This document shows positions 43,353-50,997 of a stretch of 64,000 nt of DNA, piece after piece; within the stretch, counting starts at the first letter, position 1; each line of letters opens with the position of its first letter. The position numbers and the translations under genes are program-made. The notes below the pieces were generated by a model that was not told the origin of the DNA, ran no database searches, and worked only from the letters and a program-made list of their open reading frames with translations. The stretch is from Actinomycetes bacterium (GTDB taxonomy: Bacteria; Actinomycetota; Acidimicrobiia; Acidimicrobiales; JAMCPL01), in contig JAKAWR010000001.1 in the NCBI GenBank assembly GCA_021816935.1, positions 1-64,000 on the forward strand, read 5' to 3'.

Positions 43353-43925
43353 ATGGAAAACCAGGAGCTTGTCGAGATTGCATTGGAGGAGGGGCGGGAC
43401 CGGATGAGCAAAGCGGTGGCGCACCTTAGGGGCGAGCTGGGGTCGATCCGTACCGGACGAGCCGCTCCCGCCTTGGTTGAGCACCTCAAGGTCGAGGTTT
43501 ACGGTGCTGATGCGGAGCTACGGCAGCTCGCGTCGGTATCGGTGCCGGAGGCGAGGCTGCTGATGATCTCGCCCTACGACAGGGGCACGATAGGTTCCAT
43601 CGAGAAGGCCATCCAGGCGTCTGACATTGGGATCACGCCGTCGAGTGATGGGCAGGTTATCCGACTTGCGTTTCCGCCGCTCACCGAGGAAAGAAGGCGT
43701 GAACTCGTCAAGGTTGCCAGGCACAAGGGGGAGGAGGCGAAGGTGGCGGTGCGCAACCTTCGGCGATCCTTCCGTCACGAGGTCGAAGGCCTGGAGCACG
43801 GTGGTGACATATCCTCGGACGAGATGGAGCGTGCAGAGCACGCCATGGAGAAGGTCACCCAGTCCATCATCTCGGAAATCGAAGGCATGGTGTCGAAGAA
43901 AGAGCTCGACCTGATGGAGGTCTGA
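43353..43925 (+). CDS. frr: Ribosome recycling factor
   Basis: 190 residues. RMSKAVAHLRGELGSIRTGRA and the hinge/domain II sequences (SPYDRGTIGSIEKAIQASDIG, RLAFPPLTEERRRELVK) are typical. With EF-G it splits post-termination ribosomes. A TACGCT ten bases before the ATG suggests a nearly leaderless internal promoter besides read-through from pyrH. Confidence 0.97.
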   Translation: MENQELVEIALEEGRDRMSKAVAHLRGELGSIRTGRAAPALVEHLKVEVYGADAELRQLASVSVPEARLLMISPYDRGTIGSIEKAIQASDIGITPSSDGQVIRLAFPPLTEERRRELVKVARHKGEEAKVAVRNLRRSFRHEVEGLEHGGDISSDEMERAEHAMEKVTQSIISEIEGMVSKKELDLMEV

Positions 43926-43927
43926 TC

Positions 43928-45454
43928 GTGGAGGGACAGCAAACTTCGGGGGCGGGAGCGGTGAGCGACGAGGACGCGACCGGCACGAAGCAGATACGGA
44001 TAGTCGGGGCTCAACTTGCACGTGTTGTAGCTGAGGAGGGCAGTTCACCAGAGGCGCCTGTTGACGAGGGTCAGGGCGTGCCTGGGGTGTCCGCTCTATC
44101 GGGACCGGTCGAGGCGGGCAGCGGGGGCGATCTTGCCGATGGATGGGAAGGGGCCACAGGAGTGTCCGAGGGAGACCAGGGAGTGTCAGTGCCGGGCGCC
44201 GGCGAGGCGGAGGACGGCAACAGTGAGTCGTCGCTGCCTCACTGGTCCGATCCCCCGACGGGCATGGTCCCTGTAGCGTTGGCAGAGCTGTCTGCTGAGT
44301 TGGGCGAGCAGCTGCCCGGTGCCGAGCTGCAGGGCCCTTCGCTGCGGGTACACGATCAGGAATGGGAGAGCCTGTCCATAGAAACGGAGGTTCTGTTCGA
44401 CGGCATGGTGGCCGATTTGGAGCCGTCCGGAGCGCTGACGGGAACCTCTCCCGGAAATGGATCGTTGCCGGTAGCCGAGAGCGCGGGAGGAACGCAACCC
44501 TTTGAGGGAACGCAATCCTTTGAGGAGTCCGGAACCGTTCTCGGCACGGGATCCTCCCGGCGGGCCAGTGCGCGGGACGGCTTAGCCGGAACGCCTGTAG
44601 CGCCCGGGCAGGCCCAGTCCGGACGAAACGTCGGATCGGCAATCGCAACCGGGACAATCTTCGGTGGGCTTTTCGTGCTGTGTCTTCAGTTCGGGAGTCT
44701 GGCAACGCTGGTGTTCTTCACGGCCGTCGTTTCGCTGGCGGCGGTTGAGTGCTTCGCCACGCTTCGCAAGAAGAAGCGGCACCCGGTGACGCTGATCGGC
44801 CTGGCCGGTGTCGCGGCAGCCCTTCCTGCTGCCTACAACGCAGGCTCGGCTGGTCAGGTCGGGACCGTTGCGGCAGTCATGGCCGGGAGCGGGATCCTTC
44901 TTCTTGGTGCCCGGCGGATGCGGAGGGGGGTCGTGGACCAGATTTCCACGACGGTTATGGCTGTCGTGTGGATCGGCGTTCTGGCGTCCTTCGGCGCGAT
45001 GCTCATTAGCCCTCGAGTATTTCCACAGCGCCACGGCATTGCATTCGCGTTCGGAGCGGTCTTGGCGGTCGTGGCGTCCGATGTGGGAGCGTACGGTTTC
45101 GGGAGCGTGGCCAGGAAGCTTGGAGTGGCCCACGTTATGGCGCCAAGGGTCAGCCCGGGCAAGACCTGGGAAGGCCTGGCGGGATCGGTTGCACTTTCGG
45201 TGGCAGTGAGTTGCGGGGTGCTACCGTCGATTGCGCCATTCACCATACCGGTCGCCGCTGCGCTGGGCGCGGTGGTAGGTATAGTGGCTCCGATCGGGGA
45301 CCTGTTCGAGTCTCTGATCAAACGGGATCTAGGTGTGAAGGACATGGGCTTCATCCTTCCCGGTCACGGTGGGCTGCTCGATCGGATTGACGCGTTGCTG
45401 TTCGCCATGCCGGCCGCCTACGTTGTCTTCCTGCTGTGGCACCCGGGTCGTTAG
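43928..45454 (+). CDS. cdsA: Phosphatidate cytidylyltransferase with long acidic N-terminal extension
   Basis: 508 residues; CdsA is usually 260-300. The C-terminal half carries seven or eight helices and the signature SLIKRDLGVKDMGFILPGHG followed by GLLDRIDALLFAMP. It makes CDP-diacylglycerol from phosphatidate and CTP. Residues 1 to about 235 are an acidic, Gly/Ser/Glu-rich segment without recognisable domain, presumably cytoplasmic and disordered. GTG 43928 directly follows frr; an internal start would remove much of the extension. Confidence 0.93.
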   Translation: MEGQQTSGAGAVSDEDATGTKQIRIVGAQLARVVAEEGSSPEAPVDEGQGVPGVSALSGPVEAGSGGDLADGWEGATGVSEGDQGVSVPGAGEAEDGNSESSLPHWSDPPTGMVPVALAELSAELGEQLPGAELQGPSLRVHDQEWESLSIETEVLFDGMVADLEPSGALTGTSPGNGSLPVAESAGGTQPFEGTQSFEESGTVLGTGSSRRASARDGLAGTPVAPGQAQSGRNVGSAIATGTIFGGLFVLCLQFGSLATLVFFTAVVSLAAVECFATLRKKKRHPVTLIGLAGVAAALPAAYNAGSAGQVGTVAAVMAGSGILLLGARRMRRGVVDQISTTVMAVVWIGVLASFGAMLISPRVFPQRHGIAFAFGAVLAVVASDVGAYGFGSVARKLGVAHVMAPRVSPGKTWEGLAGSVALSVAVSCGVLPSIAPFTIPVAAALGAVVGIVAPIGDLFESLIKRDLGVKDMGFILPGHGGLLDRIDALLFAMPAAYVVFLLWHPGR

Positions 45455-45476
45455 CAGGGGCGGGCGGGCGTTGCCC

Positions 45477-45506
45477 TACCGGCATGACTGAAGGCCGGTA
45501 TGCCGG
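45477..45506. terminator. Hairpin between convergent cdsA and sigma-factor genes
   Basis: TACCGGC (45477-45483) and GCCGGTA (45494-45500) form a 7-bp stem; an alternative pairing uses CCGGCAT and ATGCCGG. There is no U-tract, so termination is only a possibility. Confidence 0.3.
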
Positions 45507-45571
45507 CGGAGACAAGGTCGGCGAGAGGTGATCCGGGCCGGACCGAGGGTTGGCGGGCCGGGGAGCAGCGG

Positions 45572-46402
45572 TTAGAGAATTCGGCTCGCCAGCATGCCGC
45601 GAAGTTGCAGGACGGCCTTCGTGTGCATCTGGCAGACGCGGGACTCGGTGACACCGAGGATCTCTCCAATGGCGGCGAGGGTAAGGCCCTCGAAGTAGTA
45701 GAGCCCGATGACGATTCGCTCCCGCTCGGCGAGAGCTTGAAGGGCGGTCGCAAGGGTGTCCATGACTTCCCGGTTCTCGTAGACTGCGCCCGGCCCGGCG
45801 GACTTCTCTTCGAGGGTGTCTCCCAAGGTAACCCCGCCACCGTCTCCCGTTGTGGACACGACCTGATCCAGCGTAGCAACGCCACTGTAGGGCATCTCGG
45901 CGAGCATGGCCCTGAAGCCGCCCTCGGTGATTCCGAGCTCCCGGGCAACCTCCTGTTCCGTAGGTACGCGTCCGAGCTCCATGTGGAGTTTGGAATAGGC
46001 CTGCTCGAGGTCCTTGGCCTTGGACCTGACCGATCGTGGGACCCAGTCCTGAGCGCGAAGAGCGTCGATGATAGCACCTCGTATCCGCGGGATCGCATAC
46101 GTCTCGAACTTGACGTTGCGAGCCGGGTCGTAACGCTGGATCGCATCTATCAAGCCGATGAAGCCGTACTCTGCCAAGTCCTCGCGCTCGACGTAATGCG
46201 GGAGTCCGGAGGCGAGCTTGGAGGCGACGTACTTAACCAGGGGCGAGTATGCAACGATGAGCTTATCGCGGACGCTGCGGCTGCCCGACTGCTTGAACGA
46301 TTCCCACAACTTCGCGAGACTGTCCCGGTCTTCGGCGCTGTTCGCGTCAATCCTGTCCTTGTCGCGGCAGGCCAGCGTGCCGACCTCATGCTCGTCAGTC
46401 AT
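45572..46402 (-). CDS. whiG: RNA polymerase sigma factor, WhiG/FliA family
   Basis: 276 residues. Region 2 (YVEREDLAEYGFIGLIDAIQRYDP, FETYAIPRIRGAIIDALRAQDWVP) is characteristic of the FliA/WhiG/SigD group. Region 3 (LGRVPTEQEVARELGI) and region 4 (GLYYFEGLTLAAIGEILGVTESRVCQMH) follow. WhiG in Streptomyces drives aerial-hypha sporulation and lies near rpsB; FliA drives motility. No flagellar genes are here, and the rpsB-xerC neighbourhood favours WhiG. The start codon overlaps the xerC stop by 8 bp; TATGCT about 30 bases upstream may be an internal promoter. Confidence 0.88.
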   Translation of the reverse strand: MTDEHEVGTLACRDKDRIDANSAEDRDSLAKLWESFKQSGSRSVRDKLIVAYSPLVKYVASKLASGLPHYVEREDLAEYGFIGLIDAIQRYDPARNVKFETYAIPRIRGAIIDALRAQDWVPRSVRSKAKDLEQAYSKLHMELGRVPTEQEVARELGITEGGFRAMLAEMPYSGVATLDQVVSTTGDGGGVTLGDTLEEKSAGPGAVYENREVMDTLATALQALAERERIVIGLYYFEGLTLAAIGEILGVTESRVCQMHTKAVLQLRGMLASRIL

Positions 46403-47303
46403 CTGCAAGTGCCCTGGGATGTGATATAGCATACGTCGCGAGAAGCCGCTCTCCGGCCACATGAGTGTAGATCTGTGTGGTCGCCAGCCGTTCGTGCCCC
46501 AAGAGCTCCTGAACGATCCTGAGGTCTGCTCCACCGTCGAGAAGATCGGTGGCGAAACTGTGGCGGAGGGCGTGAGGATGAGTCTTGACCGGAGAGAGAC
46601 GGTCTACGATCCTTCTCACCTCGCGAACATCGAGGCGCCCACCCATCATCCCGAGGAAGACTGGCTCGGGCGGGGAGAAAGACCGGGCGAGAACGGGCCT
46701 GCCGTCGGCGAGCCAGTCGGTAATGGCCCCTACGCATACGGAGTGCATTGGCAGCCGGCGCTGCTTGCGCCCCTTGCCCGACACGGTGATGGTTGCACGA
46801 GCCGCGTCAACGTCGGAAATATTCAGGGAGCACAGTTCGGAGACGCGGAGTCCGCAACCGTAGAGAAGCTCGCCTGCCGCGACGTCACGGAGCCTGCGAG
46901 CCCGCTCGGGTCCGTTCCACGAGCGATCGTGGGCGGCCTCGCCGGCGCGGTCGAGCATGGAAGACGCCTGGCTGGCGGCCAGGGTATTTGGAAGCTTCGA
47001 GGAGCCCTTGGGCCTTCCCAAGCGGGTGGCAGGATCGGCACTTAGTGATCCTGAACGCGCCAACCACGCGAAATAAGAACGGAGCGACGCGGCTTTCCTT
47101 GCAATCGTGGATGGGGCATAGTGGCGGGTTTCCAGTGAGGCGAGGAACGTTCGCAAACAGCGGCGGTCAACCGCTCCCGGACCGGGTATGCCCAGTCGAT
47201 CGCACCAGGTGACCAGCTCCTGGATGTCGGATCGGTACGCGCGAAGCGTCTCAGGAGACATTCCGTGGAGCGAGATAGCGTACTCGTCCAGAAACCACTC
47301 CAT
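46395..47303 (-). CDS. xerC: Tyrosine recombinase XerC
   Basis: 302 residues, the usual Xer size. The N-terminal SAM-like domain (FLDEYAISLHGMSPETLRAYRSD) precedes the catalytic domain with CGLRVSELCSL (Arg I), HPHALRHSFATDLLDGGAD (His-x-x-Arg) and LGHERLATTQIYTH (His and nucleophile Tyr). It resolves chromosome dimers at dif together with FtsK. Location beside rpsB matches other actinobacteria. TAGGAT seven bases before ATG 47303 supports this start; the frame stays open to TTG 47402. It is followed by the sigma-factor gene and preceded by an inverted-repeat segment. Confidence 0.9.
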   Translation of the reverse strand: MEWFLDEYAISLHGMSPETLRAYRSDIQELVTWCDRLGIPGPGAVDRRCLRTFLASLETRHYAPSTIARKAASLRSYFAWLARSGSLSADPATRLGRPKGSSKLPNTLAASQASSMLDRAGEAAHDRSWNGPERARRLRDVAAGELLYGCGLRVSELCSLNISDVDAARATITVSGKGRKQRRLPMHSVCVGAITDWLADGRPVLARSFSPPEPVFLGMMGGRLDVREVRRIVDRLSPVKTHPHALRHSFATDLLDGGADLRIVQELLGHERLATTQIYTHVAGERLLATYAISHPRALADD

Positions 47304-47310
47304 GAGACTA

Positions 47311-47316
47311 ATCCTA
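47311..47316 (-). promoter_or_regulatory. -10 box TAGGAT of a leaderless xerC promoter
   Basis: Minus-strand TAGGAT, seven bases (TAGTCTC), then ATG 47303. AGGA could alternatively be read as a Shine-Dalgarno. Confidence 0.45.
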
Positions 47317-47514
47317 GCGCCCTGGGTGAGCTCCAACCGGTTATCGAATGTCGGAGCCCCAGCGGGTGCCTGTAGCGGGTCGGCAGGCGACGAAGCTGTC
47401 AAGGTTGTAGGCTGGGGGGCCGGCAGGCCCGCGCGTCGGACGTGAAGCTAGTGTACCGTATCACAAATAGCGTGATGATAACAGGCAAGTCAGGGGCGCT
47501 GCCTGGCAAGGATG

Positions 47515-47539
47515 CGCAACAGTCCGGTGGACTGTTGCG
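47515..47539. repeat. Perfect 11-bp stem, 3-base loop, inside the inverted-repeat segment
   Basis: CGCAACAGTCC, loop GGT, GGACTGTTGCG. No U-tract follows on either strand, so a protein-binding site or a structural RNA/DNA hairpin is likelier than a terminator. Confidence 0.8.
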
Positions 47540-47653
47540 GGACAGGCATGGCGAAGCACATTGCATGCGCGTGCCAGGGAAGTACGTCGAGGACGAGGAC
47601 ACAGCCAGCTGCGTCATCTGGCTGGCGAGATCGCATGGTTATTTGTGAGACGG

Positions 47654-47659
47654 TACACT
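47654..47659 (+). promoter_or_regulatory. -10 box TACACT of the response-regulator gene
   Basis: The box lies inside the right inverted repeat. Transcription would start near 47666, giving a 15-base leader that carries GGAGG before ATG 47682, or a leaderless TTG at 47667 in the same frame. Confidence 0.45.
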
Positions 47660-47681
47660 AGGCGTATTGGTGGAGGCGGTG

Positions 47682-48359
47682 ATGGCAGTAACGATCCTGA
47701 TGGTGGAGGACGACACGAACATCAGGTCGTCGCTTCGGATGGCCTTGGAGGAAGAGGGTTACGCAGTCGTCGAGGCAGGTAGTGGAGAGGAGGCGCTCGA
47801 CCTCATACAGGAGCGGCACGCCGATGTGATCACGGTCGACATCATGCTGCCCGGGATGGACGGGTTCGAGACGTGCAGAAACCTGAGGCGGTCGACTGCC
47901 ATACCTATAATCGTCGTCACGGCAAGGGCCGATACACATGACGTTGTTGCAGGATTGGAAGCCGGCGCCGATGATTACGTGACAAAGCCCTTCGAGGCGA
48001 AGGAGTTGACTGCCAGGATGCGTGCACTCCTGCGGCGGTCGCGTATCCAGGAGGATCGGAGCGAGCGTTGCTTCGGCGACGTGGTGGTACGTCCGGAAGA
48101 GGGCCTGGTTACGAAGGCAGGGGAGGAGGTCCATCTTACTACGACTGAGTTTCGGTTGCTCTGTGAGCTCATCGAGGCGGACGGAAAGGTGTTGCCGCGC
48201 GAGCGGCTTCTCGAAAGGGTCTGGGACTACGAGTTCTTCGGGGATACGCGATTGGTGGACGTGCATATCAGGCGGCTGCGGACGAAGATCGAGGATGACC
48301 CCGCGTCGCCGGTTCATGTCCAGACCGTTCGGGGGATGGGCTACAAGCTCGTTTCGTAG
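47682..48359 (+). CDS. OmpR-family response regulator, MtrA-like
   Basis: 225 residues. The receiver domain has EDD (9-11), phospho-acceptor Asp 53 in TVDIMLPGMDG, Thr 80 and Lys 102 in DDYVTKPF. The C-terminal winged helix has LTTTEFRLLCELIEADGKVL and TRLVDVHIRRLRTKIEDDP plus TVRGMGYKL. ARADTHDVVAGLEAGADDY is very close to MtrA. MtrA controls division and cell-wall genes; its kinase partner here is probably the MtrB-like protein at 39-40.5 kb. The gene has no adjacent kinase. ATG 47682 with GGAGG is preferred over in-frame TTG 47667 and GTG 47670. Confidence 0.9.
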   Translation: MAVTILMVEDDTNIRSSLRMALEEEGYAVVEAGSGEEALDLIQERHADVITVDIMLPGMDGFETCRNLRRSTAIPIIVVTARADTHDVVAGLEAGADDYVTKPFEAKELTARMRALLRRSRIQEDRSERCFGDVVVRPEEGLVTKAGEEVHLTTTEFRLLCELIEADGKVLPRERLLERVWDYEFFGDTRLVDVHIRRLRTKIEDDPASPVHVQTVRGMGYKLVS

Positions 48360-48393
48360 CTTGCGACGCGGCCGGAGTGCGAGGCGGCGCTGG

Positions 48394-48399
48394 TACGCT
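48394..48399 (+). promoter_or_regulatory. -10 box TACGCT of a leaderless dxr promoter
   Basis: TACGCT, seven bases (TTATCGT), then ATG 48407. Confidence 0.5.
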
Positions 48400-48406
48400 T
48401 TATCGT

Positions 48407-49720
48407 ATGGGAAGGCGAAATCCGGCGGGTTCCACCGACGCAAGAGGGGGTCTGGCCGATGTGGGGGCCGGGTTTACCGAGGCGTCGGCGGGTGCTGCGG
48501 ATCGGGCAGCGGGTTCCGGCAGTATGGGTGGCGGACCTGTGGGGCCGGTGGCGGTTTCCATCGTCGGTTCGACGGGTTCGATCGGCCGCCAGGCCGTCGA
48601 GGTGATCGAGGCCAATCGGGACAGGTTTCGTGTGGTTGCGCTTGCTGGTCGCAGCTCGTGGAAGCTGCTTGCCGAGCAGGCCGCGCGGCTTGATCCAGAG
48701 ATGGTTGCTGTCGTGGAGAGCGACGCCGCGGCGGAGTTGCGCGGGTGCCTTCCTGGAGGGGTCAAGGTCACTTCGGGAGTTGGCGCGCTATGCGAGGCAG
48801 CGGCGATCGGCGAGACCGTGTTGAATGCGATTGTTGGTTTCGCCGGGCTGGAAGTGAGTGTGGCGGCGCTCTCGGAGGGCAGGCGGTTGGCGCTTGCCAA
48901 CAAGGAGTCGCTCGTCGCCGGTGGCGACGTCGTGCGGAAGGCGCTGGCGGCGGGAGGTGAGATCGTACCGGTCGACTCGGAGCACTGCGCGATCCATCAG
49001 TGCCTTAGATCAGCAACCGGCGCAGGGGAGGTTGAACGACTGGTAATTACGACGTCGGGTGGGCCATTCAGGGGCAAGGCGCACTCAGAGCTGTCGAGGG
49101 TGAGCGTGGATGAGGCGTTGCGGCATCCCACGTGGAGGATGGGACCGAAGATCACAATCGACTCGTCCACGTTGATGAACAAAGGACTCGAGGTGATCGA
49201 GGCGCACGAGCTGTTCGGCGTCGACTATGACCGGATCGAGGTGATCCTACATCCGCAGTCGGTGGTGCATTCCATGGTTGAGCTTGTTGACGGGGCTTCG
49301 ATGGCGCAACTCTCGATGCCTGACATGAGGCTGCCGATAGGATATGCGCTGGGTTTCCCTTCTCGGCTGCCGGTGCCCTTCGGGGCGATCGATTGGTCGG
49401 TAATGGAAAGGCTGGATTTCGGCGTGGTTGACAGGGAGACCTTCAGGTGCCTGGCTGTAGCCGAGGCTGCGGGCAGAGCGGGCGGGCTGGTGCCGGCCTG
49501 GATGAACGCAGCTAACGAGGTGGCGGTTGAGGCGTTCCTGCAGGAGAGGGTTGGCTGGCTTGATATCGCGGCGATCGTGGAGGAGACGGTAGATCGTTGC
49601 GAAGGAGGAGTCGCTCAGGAAGTGGAAGAAGTTGTCGAAGCGGACAGAAGGGCGCGCGAGGTCGCCGCTGAGATAGCCAGAGCATACGAGGCGCCAAGCC
49701 GGGGGGGCAGATGGCGTTGA
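48407..49720 (+). CDS. dxr: 1-deoxy-D-xylulose 5-phosphate reductoisomerase
   Basis: 437 residues. After a roughly 48-residue Gly/Ala-rich N-terminal extension come the NADPH motif VGSTGSIGRQAVEVI, ALANKESLVAGGDVV, the metal site PVDSEHCAIHQCL and SGGPFRG, then the conserved LMNKGLEVIEAHELFGVDYDRI. It converts DXP to MEP in isoprenoid synthesis. The frame opens at 48377, but the leaderless box supports 48407. It overlaps rseP by 10 bp; dxr-rseP-ispG order is conserved in actinobacteria. Confidence 0.96.
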   Translation: MGRRNPAGSTDARGGLADVGAGFTEASAGAADRAAGSGSMGGGPVGPVAVSIVGSTGSIGRQAVEVIEANRDRFRVVALAGRSSWKLLAEQAARLDPEMVAVVESDAAAELRGCLPGGVKVTSGVGALCEAAAIGETVLNAIVGFAGLEVSVAALSEGRRLALANKESLVAGGDVVRKALAAGGEIVPVDSEHCAIHQCLRSATGAGEVERLVITTSGGPFRGKAHSELSRVSVDEALRHPTWRMGPKITIDSSTLMNKGLEVIEAHELFGVDYDRIEVILHPQSVVHSMVELVDGASMAQLSMPDMRLPIGYALGFPSRLPVPFGAIDWSVMERLDFGVVDRETFRCLAVAEAAGRAGGLVPAWMNAANEVAVEAFLQERVGWLDIAAIVEETVDRCEGGVAQEVEEVVEADRRAREVAAEIARAYEAPSRGGRWR

Positions 49721-50967
49721 AGCGGGTTGAGAAGTGGCGCCGGTCGGCGGGGGTCCGGCCGGCATTGAGACTGATCGAGCTGGGAGTTGTCACCGCTGGC
49801 GTAGTGGCAGTCGCTATTGCGCTTCACGGGGTGGACCTGCTCATCGTCGTTGTGGCGATCATAGTAATGGTGATGCTCCACGAGTTTGGCCACTTTGCCA
49901 CTGCAAAGCTCTCGGGCATGAAGGTGACGGAGTATTTCCTCGGCTTCGGGCCGAGGCTGTGGTCCGTGAGGTTCGGGGAGACCGAATACGGCGTAAAGGC
50001 GATCCCGGCGGGAGGCTACGTGAAGATCGTAGGTATGAACAACCTGGACAAGGTGGATTCTGCCGACGAAGGGCGCGCTTACCGCTCGAAGCCGTTCCAC
50101 AGCAGGGTGATCGTGGCGGCAGCCGGTTCAGCGATGCACGTAGTGATGGCGTTCGTCCTGTTGTGGGTGCTGGTGGCCTTTATGGGGGTGCCATCCGGCA
50201 GGGGGGCTCAGATATCTGCCCTGGCTCGGTCGGCACGGGGGGTCGATCCGGCCGCCGTTGCCGGCTTGAGGGCAGGCGACGTGATTGTCTCGGTGGACGG
50301 GCGCAGGATTGGATCGGTGAATGCCGTGGTGGCGGCGGTAACGAAGCGAGCGGGACGGAGAACTTCGATCGTTGTCAAGAGGGACGGCCGCGAGAGGACG
50401 TTCGAGGTGACACCCGAGACCGTAAAGGTGGGAGGGGAGAATGTGGGCCGGATCGGCATCGAGCTGGGTTCTGTGATCGAGCGTTCCGGACCGTTTTCGG
50501 GACTGGGCATTGCGGGTATCGACCTGGGTAGGGTGATTGCGCTTAGCGGTGCTGCCCTCGGGAGCCTGTTCTCGCTTCACGGGATAACCGGTTACGTACA
50601 GGACCTTACGAGCACGAGAGCTGCTAACAGCGCGGCTCGTAGCGGGAATCGGCCGGAGTCGATCTACGGAGCGGTGGTGACCGCTTCGCAGGCGGCGAAG
50701 GCTGGTATCGGTGATCTGCTCGTAGTGCTCGTGTCGCTCAACATTTTTGTCGGGATGATCAACCTTGTCCCGATGCTTCCCCTTGACGGGGGTCACGTGG
50801 TTATAGCCTGCTACGAGAGGCTGAGAAGTAGGCGGGGGAGGCCCTACCGGGCCGATGTGCAGAAGCTCCTTCCTGCCACGTATTTCGTATTGCTCCTGCT
50901 CGGAGGGATCTTCCTGAGCTCTCTGTACCTGGACCTCGCTCACCCGGTGGTGAATCCGTTCCGATGA
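49711..50967 (+). CDS. rseP: RIP site-2 protease (RseP-type)
   Basis: 418 residues. The zinc motif HEFGH lies within the second hydrophobic segment (about 52-56), followed by MKVTEYFLGFGPRLWS and AIPAGGYVKIVGM. A PDZ domain (GLRAGDVIVSVDGRRIG) sits in the middle and the second catalytic element NLVPMLPLDGGHV near residue 360. It performs intramembrane proteolysis of anti-sigma factors or signal-peptide remnants. Membrane enzyme co-transcribed with dxr. Confidence 0.95.
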   Translation: MALKRVEKWRRSAGVRPALRLIELGVVTAGVVAVAIALHGVDLLIVVVAIIVMVMLHEFGHFATAKLSGMKVTEYFLGFGPRLWSVRFGETEYGVKAIPAGGYVKIVGMNNLDKVDSADEGRAYRSKPFHSRVIVAAAGSAMHVVMAFVLLWVLVAFMGVPSGRGAQISALARSARGVDPAAVAGLRAGDVIVSVDGRRIGSVNAVVAAVTKRAGRRTSIVVKRDGRERTFEVTPETVKVGGENVGRIGIELGSVIERSGPFSGLGIAGIDLGRVIALSGAALGSLFSLHGITGYVQDLTSTRAANSAARSGNRPESIYGAVVTASQAAKAGIGDLLVVLVSLNIFVGMINLVPMLPLDGGHVVIACYERLRSRRGRPYRADVQKLLPATYFVLLLLGGIFLSSLYLDLAHPVVNPFR

Positions 50968-50997
50968 CTTATCTCCGATGACGAGCCCGACACGATT

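Larger units (their letters stand above)
47448..47661. repeat. 214-bp segment bounded by 22-bp inverted repeats
   Basis: The left arm 47448-47469 and the reverse complement of the right arm 47640-47661 match at 21 of 22 positions: CTAGTGTACCGT, one mismatch (A/C), TCACAAATA. The 170 bp between them hold an 11-bp perfect hairpin and no recognisable gene; a 68-codon frame spanning it has no family resemblance. Each arm carries a TACACT -10-like box pointing outward; the right one would serve the response regulator. Each arm ends in the palindrome CTAG. It could be a MITE-like element with a CTAG target duplication, paired operator-promoter sites, or an invertible segment. Confidence 0.7.

Noticed and set aside
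47442-47648. 68-codon frame spanning the inverted-repeat segment
   Set aside because: Starts outside and ends inside the repeats, no ribosome site, no family resemblance; reported as a repeat segment instead.
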